DNA from: Rubripirellula lacrimiformis
Lineage (GTDB): Bacteria > Planctomycetota > Planctomycetia > Pirellulales > Pirellulaceae
Direction: 5' to 3'
Length of the DNA stretch: 64,000 bases
Assembly: GCF_007741535.1 (NCBI RefSeq)
Contig: NZ_CP036525.1
Span: forward strand, 7,812,001 to 7,876,000
A program made the position numbers and the translations under genes. The notes below the pieces were generated by a model that saw only the letters and a list, made by a program, of their open reading frames with translations, ran no database searches and had not been told where the DNA came from. Position 1 is the stretch's first letter; every line of letters begins with the position of its first letter. Below are positions 51,013 to 59,680 of the stretch, one piece after another.

Positions 51013-52200
51013 TCAGGAACCGAAGGCCAGATTCCGCACACCCAATGATTTCGCCCAGGCCGGGTCGATCGCGACCAATCTTTCCGTCGGCGGCAGGGTC
51101 ATCATCGCGTGCATTCGGCCGCGGAACCGGTCCAATTCGTCGCCCAAATGCGAATCGACCCACTGGATGATCGCATCATCCTGGGACGATTGCGACTTGT
51201 ACCCCAGCCGTGCTGCGGCCGACCGACCGGCGGCGGCTGCGGCGCCGTCCAACATGGGATTGCACCAATCGTCGATGGCGACCCCCGTGGCCCCCAACAA
51301 AACCAATTTGACGGCGTCGTCCGGCGAGATCGGACCAGGGACGATCCACAGCGGCATCTCAGGCACCTTTTCGTGCTCCATCCACAATCGGGCACGGCGA
51401 GTCATGAAAGCCAACATCAGCCCCGACATCGGCACCTGATCGGCTCTTAGGATCACTCCGTCCGGCTTTTGCCGAATCACCCCAGGCAGTTCCTGGTCCA
51501 TTCGAAAGGGGGACATCGCGACAAAAACGGCAGCCGATGGTGCCAACAATCGCAACTGTTCCAACTTGGATCTCAGCCCATCCAACGAATCGACATCGGG
51601 CGGAAAGGTTCCCGCGGGCACCCAACTGCCGCCGGCCACCGGATGATCGTCATCGGCGGCCTCCCAGCGTTGGATCTGTTCAGGCGAATACGCAAACCGC
51701 CCCGATTGGTCGGTCGCGATGGTCAGCCGGACATCGATCACCGACGTGCCTGCAAAATCATCGATCGACAATCCATAACGTTCGGGCCGATAGGGCGTGA
51801 TGCGGGGCAGCGGACGCAGCCGACAAGCGTCCGCAGACTCTCCCGCCGGCGCACCTTCATCACGCGCCCCCGAATAGTGGCCCATCAGAAACGTCGACGC
51901 ATCGTCTGCGGCAGCAAAATCTCGCCGCATTCCCGAAACCGCGATGCCCTGGTTCGCCGTGATGCGTGCAACGACATCGGCCGTTGCCGGAGGCACGCTA
52001 TGCCAAGGTGGGTCGTACCAGAACAAGGGACTATCGAAAACGACATCCGCGTGATCGGCACGTGCGATCGCCGTACCAGAGGACTGCACCGGAGCGGCGA
52101 CCCAGGGGGAGCCGGCGGCGGGTGTTTGGAACACCAACTGGCGAAGTCGATCGGTGTCGACAAAGTGGTCTGATGATGTGGACGGGTGACTTATCGCCAT
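51013..52200 (-). CDS. Glutamate-synthase-domain-2-like FMN protein
   Basis: This encodes 395 residues from the ATG at 52200, overlapping the GXGXG gene by 10 nt. The pattern fits a divergent FMN-binding TIM barrel of the glutamate synthase central domain: an early ADVVFDSPLFWYDPPW segment, SLDGLRSKLEQLRLLAPSAA, DGVILRADQVPMSGLML and MPLWIVPGPISPDDAVKLVL followed by GATGVAIDDW. The cysteine iron-sulfur ligands of glutamate synthase are not evident. It resembles the third subunit of three-gene GltB-like systems, but the glutaminase subunit is missing nearby. The substrate is unknown. Confidence 0.6.
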   Translation of the reverse strand: MAISHPSTSSDHFVDTDRLRQLVFQTPAAGSPWVAAPVQSSGTAIARADHADVVFDSPLFWYDPPWHSVPPATADVVARITANQGIAVSGMRRDFAAADDASTFLMGHYSGARDEGAPAGESADACRLRPLPRITPYRPERYGLSIDDFAGTSVIDVRLTIATDQSGRFAYSPEQIQRWEAADDDHPVAGGSWVPAGTFPPDVDSLDGLRSKLEQLRLLAPSAAVFVAMSPFRMDQELPGVIRQKPDGVILRADQVPMSGLMLAFMTRRARLWMEHEKVPEMPLWIVPGPISPDDAVKLVLLGATGVAIDDWCNPMLDGAAAAAGRSAAARLGYKSQSSQDDAIIQWVDSHLGDELDRFRGRMHAMMTLPPTERLVAIDPAWAKSLGVRNLAFGS

Positions 52201-52961
52201 TTTGGATTCACCTCGCCACGACTGGCCCGTTCGGCAAGAATCATGGCTTCGGGGACGATCCGCCGAAACTCTTTCGCGTCGCCACGAATCGATGCATTGA
52301 TCAGTAACAGGCCCAGCTGCAGTTGTTCTCGTTTTCGCAGCGGAGCCTCCACCACTCCTTCGGCCAGACTTTTTACTTTGCCCCGGATGAACACCGACAC
52401 GTTGCTCATCGCATCCCCGACGTGGTGCCCGGCATCGCCGCCGATCACGATCATCCCGCTGAGCGCGCCGACGCCGCACTGATCCCCCACGTTGCCACGG
52501 ACAAAGATATTCCCGCCTCGCATCGCCCCACCGCAGCGATCACCCGCCGACCCGTAGATCGCCAGCGTGCCGCCGGTCATCGCAGCCCCGGCTCCGATTC
52601 CCGCATCGCCACGAATCCGCACCGCACCGCTGATCAATCCTTCGGCGACGCCGTTGCCAACAGCGCCACTCAACCGCACTTCGGCATCGGCTCCCCACGC
52701 AAAGGCATGGTTCCCCAGCGGCCCATCGACTTGGATCCGCACCGCGTGGTGGATCCGCATCAGTGCATGGTCTTGGCCACAGGCGCCGGTCACATGGACC
52801 TGCGTTAGTTTCTGGTCTTCGGGTGCCAGCGGAACCGCTGCGATCGCGGCTCGCAAATCTTCGTCGCTGATCGACGCCATCGAAAAACGATGTTCGGGCA
52901 GCGCAAGCACGTCCTCGTGCGATGATGGGGAATCGGCATCAGGATGAGGATCGACCGGCAT
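52191..52961 (-). CDS. GXGXG-domain protein (glutamate synthase alpha C-terminal-like)
   Basis: This encodes 256 residues. After a variable N-terminus the protein is a right-handed beta-helix with repeated G-x-x-G-x-x-x-G turns: VRLSGAVGNGVAEGLISGAV, then RIRGDAGIGAGAAMTGGTLA, GGNIFVRGNVGDQCGVGALS and IVIGGDAGHHVGDAMSN. This is the GXGXG domain also found in glutamate synthase domain 3 and FwdC/FmdC. It is coupled to a divergent FMN-barrel gene, a known pairing in split glutamate-synthase-like enzymes. It probably acts as a structural partner channelling ammonia or a one-carbon group. The exact reaction is unknown. Confidence 0.75.
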   Translation of the reverse strand: MPVDPHPDADSPSSHEDVLALPEHRFSMASISDEDLRAAIAAVPLAPEDQKLTQVHVTGACGQDHALMRIHHAVRIQVDGPLGNHAFAWGADAEVRLSGAVGNGVAEGLISGAVRIRGDAGIGAGAAMTGGTLAIYGSAGDRCGGAMRGGNIFVRGNVGDQCGVGALSGMIVIGGDAGHHVGDAMSNVSVFIRGKVKSLAEGVVEAPLRKREQLQLGLLLINASIRGDAKEFRRIVPEAMILAERASRGEVNPKWR

Positions 52962-53078
52962 GAACAGCGATTAGCCCAAGGGAAATGGAAGAAACAGTTC
53001 AGCAGTGCTAGACACAAACGCCGCGTTGATGGCGACCCCCGACGAGGGAACACGCAAAAAAAGGTGCCCGCGTCCGTC

Positions 53079-53891
53079 CTAAGGTAATCCCAGCACAGCG
53101 CGAACGATGGCTTCCATCTTAACCTCTGCGGCGCGGCCCGCCTGTAGGACTTCTTCGTGATCCGCTTTCACCGGCCGATCCGGGTTGGCAACGTTGCTGA
53201 CCATCGACAATCCCAAAACCCGCATGCCCCGGTTCGAAGCGGCCAAAACCTCTGGAACCGTGCTCATCCCCACCACATCGGCCCCCAGCTTTCGCATCAT
53301 CCGATACTCGGCTCGCGTTTCGTAGGTGGGTCCGAATGTTGCCAAATAGGTCCCTCGGTAGGCGGCAAATCCGGTATCCACCGCCACCTGCATGGCCGTT
53401 TTGGACATCGCGGTGTCGTAGGTTGGCCCGGAATGGGTACGACCGAAGCATGGAACGGACTGCTTGGAATTCCAAGCGAAGGTGCCTGTCATGAAATTGA
53501 TGTGATCGGCAATCACAACGATGTCGCCGACCGAAAGTTTCGGCGAGACGCCACCGGCCGCGTTGCTGACAATCAACCGCGACGCCCCCATCGCGTGCAT
53601 GACGTCAACGGGAAAGGTGACGTCATCGTTGGACCAGCCCTCGTACCGGTGGAACCGGCCGGCCATCGCGACCACGGGAACCGCGTCGATGGTGCCCAAC
53701 ACCAACTGACCACGATGGCCTGCGGCGGTGGATGTACCGAAGCCGGGAATGTCGCCAAAGGGAATCGCCACGGGGTCTTCGATCTTGTCGGCCAGCCCAC
53801 CTAGGCCGCTGCCCAAAATGATCGCGGCGCTGGGCGACAGGTTGGCACGCGACTGAATCCAGTCGGCTGCAGCGGAGATTTTAGGCGTCAA
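53079..53891 (-). CDS. punA: Purine nucleoside phosphorylase (Asn-type)
   Basis: This encodes 270 residues of the trimeric PNP/MTAP family: GSGLGGLADKIED, AGHRGQLVLG, RFHRYEGWS, VSNAAGGVSP, FGPTYETRAEYR and GADVVGMSTVPE. The base-recognition position reads SMVSNVANP, with Asn as in 6-oxopurine-specific enzymes such as human PNP. It cleaves inosine or guanosine with phosphate to the base and ribose-1-phosphate. A paralogue with Asp at the same place is encoded 33 bp upstream on the same strand. The gene is of normal length. Confidence 0.92.
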   Translation of the reverse strand: MTPKISAAADWIQSRANLSPSAAIILGSGLGGLADKIEDPVAIPFGDIPGFGTSTAAGHRGQLVLGTIDAVPVVAMAGRFHRYEGWSNDDVTFPVDVMHAMGASRLIVSNAAGGVSPKLSVGDIVVIADHINFMTGTFAWNSKQSVPCFGRTHSGPTYDTAMSKTAMQVAVDTGFAAYRGTYLATFGPTYETRAEYRMMRKLGADVVGMSTVPEVLAASNRGMRVLGLSMVSNVANPDRPVKADHEEVLQAGRAAEVKMEAIVRAVLGLP

Positions 53892-53924
53892 TGCGGTTCT
53901 CGATCAGGATGGCAAACGTGTCAG

Positions 53925-54764
53925 CTAAGCGATGCGGGTTTGGCCCACTTCGCCAACGATCCCGCGAACGATCGCGACCAACCGAGGCGCCGCATCGTTG
54001 GCCGTTGCAATGATCTCCGTGACGTCGGCGGGTTTCAAGGCATCGGGCAAACACATGTCGGTGATCACACTAAGCCCAATCGCTTTGATACCACAGTGAA
54101 CGGCCACGATCGTTTCCGGCACCGTGCTCATCCCCACCACATCGGCGCCGATCATGCGTAGATAGCGGTATTCGGCACGCGTTTCCAGGTTGGGCCCGGC
54201 CACGGCAACGAATACACCCTTGTGCAGCCCCATTCCCTGATCACGCCCGATTTTGATCACACGGTCCACCCATGCTTGATCGTAGGGCTCGCACATGTCG
54301 GGAAAGCGCGGACCAAGCCGATCATCGTTGATGCCGATCAACGGGTTGTCGCCCATCAGGTTGATCTGGTCTTCGATGACCATGATGTCCCCGTTTTGGA
54401 AGTACGGGTTCAGTCCGCCGCAAGCGTTGCTAACGACCAACAATTCGCATCCGAGTTCCTTGAAGACGCGAACGGGCAACGTGATCTGTTTTAGCGGATA
54501 GCCTTCGTACATATGAAAGCGACCTTCCATCACGACCACGGGAACGCCATCGAGTGTCCCGCAGACCAATCGGCCTCGGTGACTGGTCGCGGTCGAAGTC
54601 GGAAAGTGCGGGATGTCACCGTATTCGATCGACGCGGTGACTTCGATTTCTTTGACGAGATCGCCCAACCCGGTGCCCAGAATGATGCCGACTTGGGGGA
54701 CGACCGTGAATTCTTTTCGAATTGCGGCGGCGGCTTCTTGGATTTTGTCGTAAAGGTCAAGCAT
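53925..54764 (-). CDS. Purine nucleoside phosphorylase paralogue (Asp-type)
   Basis: This encodes 279 residues from the ATG at 54764 (MLDLYDKIQEAAAAIRKEF). It carries the family marks GTGLGDLVKEIE, SHRGRLVCGT, RFHMYEGYP, VSNACGGLNP, AGPNLETRAEYR and GADVVGMSTVPE. The base-recognition position is SVITDMCLP: an Asp replaces the usual Asn. In the MTAP branch an Asp here favours 6-aminopurines, so adenosine or methylthioadenosine-type substrates are possible; this is inference. A C8 tract lies about 20 nt before the start and no Shine-Dalgarno sequence is visible. It is first of a likely operon with the next PNP gene. Confidence 0.9.
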   Translation of the reverse strand: MLDLYDKIQEAAAAIRKEFTVVPQVGIILGTGLGDLVKEIEVTASIEYGDIPHFPTSTATSHRGRLVCGTLDGVPVVVMEGRFHMYEGYPLKQITLPVRVFKELGCELLVVSNACGGLNPYFQNGDIMVIEDQINLMGDNPLIGINDDRLGPRFPDMCEPYDQAWVDRVIKIGRDQGMGLHKGVFVAVAGPNLETRAEYRYLRMIGADVVGMSTVPETIVAVHCGIKAIGLSVITDMCLPDALKPADVTEIIATANDAAPRLVAIVRGIVGEVGQTRIA

Positions 54765-55000
54765 CGCAGAATCTGCACACGAAGGGGGGGGCAAACGAAA
54801 TCCGCCGGGTGTGACGGCCTGCGAATTAGACCACGGTCCCACGACCGCTTGTAGGGCATAGCGTTTTGCCGCCGCCCAGGGCGCTGCGTTTCCGCGTGCT
54901 GCGTTTCCGCTTCGATACGACTCTTGCTAAAACATGCCAATCGCCTGACCGCATCATCGCCTGTCCAGACTCATCTTCTCTTATCCAACATCCAACGATC

Positions 55001-57436
55001 ATGTCTGCACCGTCCCCGGAAATCTTCGAGAAGCTCGCCTCGTTCTATCTTGGCCGTCACTACGACCTCAACGGAGGCAAATTGCAGGACGATCTGCTGA
55101 TGTACGACGCCAAAGACCTGTGCACGCATGCGATGTGTGTCGGGATGACAGGCAGCGGCAAAACCGGGCTGTGCCTGTCGCTGTTAGAGGAGGCTGCGCT
55201 CGACGGGATCCCGGCGATCTGTGTCGATCCCAAGGGCGACTTAGCGAACCTGTTGCTGACCTTCCCCGAGATGCGTCCGGAAGATTTCAAGCCCTGGTTG
55301 GAACAGGCCGACGCGACTCGCAAGGGCAAGACGCTGGACGAATTGGCTACCGACACCGCCGCAACCTGGAAAAAAGGGCTGGCGTCGTGGGGCCAGACCC
55401 CGGAACGAGTGCAACGATTCAAAGACGCCGTTGACATCGCGGTCTACACACCCGGCAGCAACACGGGCCTGCCGTTGACGGTGCTGAAAAGCTTTGACGC
55501 ACCACCGCCCGAGATGCTGGACGATAGCGACGCGATGCGCGAGCGAATCACCGGTGCCGCATCGGGACTACTGACGCTGCTGGGGATCGACGCAGACCCA
55601 CTCTTGTCGCACGAACACATTTTGATCTCGTCCATTTTCAGTCACTGTTGGCGTGAAGGACGCAATGTTTCGATCGGCGACTTGATCGGATTGATCCAAT
55701 CGCCGCCGATCCAGCGAGTCGGCGTGTTGGACTTGGATTCGTTCATGCCATCGGCCGATCGATCGAAGCTGGCGATGACGCTGAACAACCTGTTGGCATC
55801 CCCCGCGTTTTCGACGTGGCTAGAGGGCGAAACGCTTTCGATCCAACGATTGCTGTACACGCCCGAAGGGAAACCACGTCTGACGATCCTGTCGATCGCT
55901 CATCTGAGTGACAGCGAACGGATGTTCTTTGTCACGATCTTGTTGAACGAGCTATTGGCATGGATGCGAACCCAAAGCGGAACCAGTTCGCTGCGTGCGA
56001 TGTTCTACATGGACGAAGTGGCGGGTTACTTTCCGCCGGTCAAGAATCCACCGACCAAACCGCCGATGCTGACACTGCTGAAACAGGCTCGCGCGTTCGG
56101 ACTGGGCATCACGCTGGCGACGCAAAACCCCGTCGACTTGGACTACAAGGGACTCTCCAATATCGGAACCTGGTTCTTGGGTCGGCTGCAGACCGAGCGC
56201 GACAAGGCACGCGTATTGGAAGGCCTGGAAGGCGCATCGGCAGAGTCCGGTCAACCTTTCGATCGCAATGCGATGGAACAGATGTTGGCTTCGTTGGGCA
56301 ACCGCGTGTTCTTGATGAACAACGTGCATGACGACGGGCCCAGTGTGTTCCAAACCCGATGGGCGATGTCGTTCCTGGCCGGCCCCTTGGCTCGCGATCA
56401 GATCAGCCGTTTGATGGCCGACCGCAAAGCGGCGGTGGAATCGTCGCGTCAGGCCGAAGGCGAATCGGTCGAAAGCGATGCCGCCACTCCATCGCGACCG
56501 GTCGCCCCCAGCGGCGTCGAAGAACGTTTTCTAGCGTCCAACGTGGTGGCCGGTGACGATGTCCGGTTGATCTACCGACCGGCGATCTATGCCGAAGGTT
56601 CGCTGCACTACGTCCGCAGCAGCGCTGGCGTCGACATGTGGATCGACGCCAAACGGATGGTGTCATGCGCCACAGGTGTCCCCGATGATTTCTGGGAATC
56701 CAGCAAGCCGTTGCCGGTGGATGCCGATTGGGTGTCGGAACCCGAGGACGATTTCCAGTTCAGCGACCTGCCGACGGAATTGATGAGCGCCGCGAACTTT
56801 CGGTCGCTGGAGAAGCAACTGAAAGACTACCTGTACCGTCACCACACGATGACGCTTTACAAAGGGCCGCTGATCAAAGAGTACGCGCCGGGCGGTTCGA
56901 CCGAATCTCAGGCACGCGCTCATTTTAAACAGTCCGCTCGCGAGGCCCTAGATCTGGAAACCGAAAAGCTGCGTGAAAAGTACGCGGCCAAAATGAAGTC
57001 GATCGATTCGAAGATGCAGACGGCACAGGAGCGGGTCGACCGCGAATCGGATCAGTACAACCAAGCCAAGATGTCATCGATCATTTCAGTCGGCGCATCG
57101 ATCTTAGGTGCTTTCCTGGGCAACAAAGTGGCCAGCCGCACGAACGTGTCAAAGGTGTCGACCGCGGCCCGTGGCGCCAGCCGCGCCGCCCAACAACGAA
57201 GTGACGTCGTTCGCGCCGAAGAATCGCTGAAACAACTGGCGATGGACATGCAGGATCTGGACGCCGAACTGAACGAAGAACTCGAATCGCTGGGCAATCG
57301 CTATCGGGTCGAAGTTTGGGAACTGGAAACTCTGGTCATCCCGCCGCGCAAGGGCGACCTGAAAGTGACCGACCCAATGATCCTGTGGACGCCATGGCAG
57401 GTCGACAAGCACGGGATCGCAACCCGGATGTACTAA
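55001..57436 (+). CDS. HerA/DUF87-type ATPase
   Basis: This encodes 811 residues from the ATG at 55001. The N-terminal part is a HerA/FtsK-like ATPase: Walker A GMTGSGKTGLCL near residue 50, DPKGDLANLLLTFP close after, Walker B RAMFYMDEVAGYFPP near 335, and the sensor segment ITLATQNPVDLDYKGLSNIG. A coiled-coil region with a Gly/Ala-rich hydrophobic patch (SIISVGASILGAFLG) lies near the C-terminus. The protein could translocate DNA or act at membranes. A role in DNA processing is typical for HerA-like proteins, but no nuclease partner is nearby. Its stop overlaps the trpD stop on the opposite strand. Confidence 0.8.
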   Translation: MSAPSPEIFEKLASFYLGRHYDLNGGKLQDDLLMYDAKDLCTHAMCVGMTGSGKTGLCLSLLEEAALDGIPAICVDPKGDLANLLLTFPEMRPEDFKPWLEQADATRKGKTLDELATDTAATWKKGLASWGQTPERVQRFKDAVDIAVYTPGSNTGLPLTVLKSFDAPPPEMLDDSDAMRERITGAASGLLTLLGIDADPLLSHEHILISSIFSHCWREGRNVSIGDLIGLIQSPPIQRVGVLDLDSFMPSADRSKLAMTLNNLLASPAFSTWLEGETLSIQRLLYTPEGKPRLTILSIAHLSDSERMFFVTILLNELLAWMRTQSGTSSLRAMFYMDEVAGYFPPVKNPPTKPPMLTLLKQARAFGLGITLATQNPVDLDYKGLSNIGTWFLGRLQTERDKARVLEGLEGASAESGQPFDRNAMEQMLASLGNRVFLMNNVHDDGPSVFQTRWAMSFLAGPLARDQISRLMADRKAAVESSRQAEGESVESDAATPSRPVAPSGVEERFLASNVVAGDDVRLIYRPAIYAEGSLHYVRSSAGVDMWIDAKRMVSCATGVPDDFWESSKPLPVDADWVSEPEDDFQFSDLPTELMSAANFRSLEKQLKDYLYRHHTMTLYKGPLIKEYAPGGSTESQARAHFKQSAREALDLETEKLREKYAAKMKSIDSKMQTAQERVDRESDQYNQAKMSSIISVGASILGAFLGNKVASRTNVSKVSTAARGASRAAQQRSDVVRAEESLKQLAMDMQDLDAELNEELESLGNRYRVEVWELETLVIPPRKGDLKVTDPMILWTPWQVDKHGIATRMY

Positions 57437-58452
57437 CTGCCCAATTGAGCGAGCTTTTCGCTGGCGCGTCCTTCGTCGATCGCGGCCGCTGCCATCTTGG
57501 CTCCATCGGCCACCGTGGGCACCTTGCCGACCAACAGCAATGCAGCCGAGGTACCGGCGATCACGGTGTCGCGGCAGGGGCCGGGCTCAGCGGCGAAGAT
57601 GCGGCGAATGATGGCGGCACTTTCCGATGGGTTGGCGGCCGCCAATGCATCGGCGCCGACGGGCAACAATCCAAAGTCGCTTGCCGACCAGGTCAACGTC
57701 TGCTGGCCGCCCGAGGTCACCTCCACCGCCGTCGTGGTCCCATCCAACGAAACTTCGTCCTGTCCATCATCGGCGTGAATCACAAACGAACGGGTTGTCC
57801 CCAGCTGGTGGATGGCTGCGGCGACCTTGGTTTGCGCATCCGGCGTCGACGTTCCCAACAATTGGTGGGTCGCCCCGGCCGGGTTGCACAGCGGGCCCAA
57901 CAGATTGAACAACGTCTTGACCCCCAACTTTCGCCGTACACCGACAACGTGCCGCATGGCCGGGTGCAACTTGGCAGCGAAACAGAAACAGATGCCAATC
58001 GAATCGAGACGTTGGGCAACCGCGTCGGCTTCGGATTCGATCCGCACGCCCAGTTCTTCTAAGACGTCGGCTGATCCGCTAAGGCTGGTGGCTTTCCGGT
58101 TGCCGTGCTTGGCGACCGCGACACCGCAGGCGGCCGCCACGATGGCGACAGCGGTCGAGATATTGAAAGTCCCGCTGCCACTGCCGCCGGTTCCACAAGT
58201 GTCCAGCAGGACGTCGTGATGGTGCGAAATCCGTGTCATGTGGCGACGCATCGCAGTCGCCGCCCCCACCAACTCGGCCACCGATTCCCCTTTTGCACGA
58301 AGCGCCAACAAGAGTTCGCCGACAGCATCCTCGCTGGCGTCCCCCCGCAGCATCGAATCGATCAGGTCGCTGGTCTGGTCGACCGCGAGGTCTTCGCCGC
58401 GGTGGGCTTGGTCGATGGCCGATTGAAACGAGGGGGCTGGGCTGGCAGACAT
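57433..58452 (-). CDS. trpD: Anthranilate phosphoribosyltransferase
   Basis: This encodes 339 residues of normal length. Key motifs are DTCGTGGSGSGTFNIS (PRPP-binding glycine loop), VAKHGNRKATSLSGSADVLE (usually KHGNRSVSS), NLLGPLCNPAG and DGQDEVSLDG. It transfers the phosphoribosyl group from PRPP to anthranilate, the second step of tryptophan synthesis. No other trp gene is in the window. A C6 tract lies about 22 nt before the start and no Shine-Dalgarno sequence is clear. The stop overlaps that of the HerA-like gene by 3-4 nt on the opposite strand. Confidence 0.93.
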   Translation of the reverse strand: MSASPAPSFQSAIDQAHRGEDLAVDQTSDLIDSMLRGDASEDAVGELLLALRAKGESVAELVGAATAMRRHMTRISHHHDVLLDTCGTGGSGSGTFNISTAVAIVAAACGVAVAKHGNRKATSLSGSADVLEELGVRIESEADAVAQRLDSIGICFCFAAKLHPAMRHVVGVRRKLGVKTLFNLLGPLCNPAGATHQLLGTSTPDAQTKVAAAIHQLGTTRSFVIHADDGQDEVSLDGTTTAVEVTSGGQQTLTWSASDFGLLPVGADALAAANPSESAAIIRRIFAAEPGPCRDTVIAGTSAALLLVGKVPTVADGAKMAAAAIDEGRASEKLAQLGS

Positions 58453-58658
58453 CAGCGAAGAACCGCAATGAGAGGGGGGTAGGGAGAGCGACGATATCGA
58501 GGGTTAGTCGTGGGTGATCGAGTGAACCATAAGCAAACCGTCCGAAATAGCAATTCGCACAGCTTCTGTGACGACGATACCTCGATTAGCCAAGAACCCG
58601 AGCAAAGTGGAGGAGATTCGGGGTCGCCCGATCAACACCAAAATTCTAGACTTGTGAA

Positions 58659-59600
58659 ATGACACGCAAGATTATCATCGATTGTGATCCCGGGATCGAC
58701 GACGCCATCGCGATTTTGATCGCCCTATTTGACCCTCGCGTCGAGGTGCTGGCTATCACAGCAACGGCCGGCACGGTGGAAGCCCAACAGGCGACCCGCA
58801 ACGTGACCGCGCTAGTCAATCACCTGGACCCCGCCCGGTATCCGCGGATTGGGACAGCGACGCCGTCGGAAAACGCACCGGTGCTGGACGACAGCCACCT
58901 GAACGGCCCTGAAGGGCTAGGGGAATGCCGTTTCGAAGCCTCCGGCCGCCAGCATCCGACGCCCAGTGAAAAGATCATCAGCGAACTGGTCCACCAGCAC
59001 CCCGATGCCATCACGCTGGTTTGTCTGGGGCCGCTAACGAACCTAGCACGATTGATTCGCCGCGAACCTTCCGCGATTCCCCTGATCAACAACATCGTCA
59101 TCAGCGGCGGTTCGATCGGCTATCCGGGCAATGCGACGACCATCGCCGAACGCAACATGTTCTTTGACGCGCAAAGTGCCGCCGAAGTCTTTGCGTCGGC
59201 GACGACCAAGAGTCTGGTGCCGTTGGACGTGACCGAAGAAGTCCTGTTCGGTGTCGACCTGCTGGAACACCTGCCATCGAAGTTCAGCAAAGCGGGCGAC
59301 TTGTTGCACAAGATGTTGCCCTTCGCCTTTCGCACCGCTCACCAGAAACTGGGTCGCGAACTGATCCCGTTGTACGATGCGACGACGATGTTGAGCGTGA
59401 TGGAGCCGGAATTGTTCGAATGGGAAGGCATGGCTGGCAAGGTGGAAACCAAGGGCGAACTGACTCGCGGTGCAACCGTGTTCGACCAACGACTTCGCCG
59501 CGAATGGCCCATGAACATGGAAGTCGCCGTGGAAGTCGACGTCGACGAAGCCCAAGCCGCGATCACTCGATCGCTGAAATACGCCGGCCAAAAAACCTAA
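58659..59600 (+). CDS. Inosine/uridine-preferring nucleoside hydrolase
   Basis: This encodes 313 residues beginning MTRKIIIDCDPGIDDAIAIL, the Ca-binding DCDPGxDD signature of nucleoside hydrolases. TLVCLGPLTNLARLI, VISGGSIGYPGNAT, and ERNMFFDAQSAAEV with the later YDATTMLSVM are also typical. It hydrolyses the N-glycosidic bond of ribonucleosides to base and ribose, and so complements the PNPs 4-5 kb away in nucleoside salvage. It is convergent with the secretin gene across the 22-copy repeat array. Confidence 0.9.
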   Translation: MTRKIIIDCDPGIDDAIAILIALFDPRVEVLAITATAGTVEAQQATRNVTALVNHLDPARYPRIGTATPSENAPVLDDSHLNGPEGLGECRFEASGRQHPTPSEKIISELVHQHPDAITLVCLGPLTNLARLIRREPSAIPLINNIVISGGSIGYPGNATTIAERNMFFDAQSAAEVFASATTKSLVPLDVTEEVLFGVDLLEHLPSKFSKAGDLLHKMLPFAFRTAHQKLGRELIPLYDATTMLSVMEPELFEWEGMAGKVETKGELTRGATVFDQRLRREWPMNMEVAVEVDVDEAQAAITRSLKYAGQKT

Positions 59601-59680
59601 GACCCGCGCGAATCGGCACCGACGGTTCCAGGTGCAAGAAAACCGGACCGACGGGAAGACGCAGTTGCGCAAGCATCGAT

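Noticed and set aside
53157-53804. 215-codon plus-strand frame opposite the first PNP
   Set aside because: Shadow of a well-conserved phosphorylase gene.
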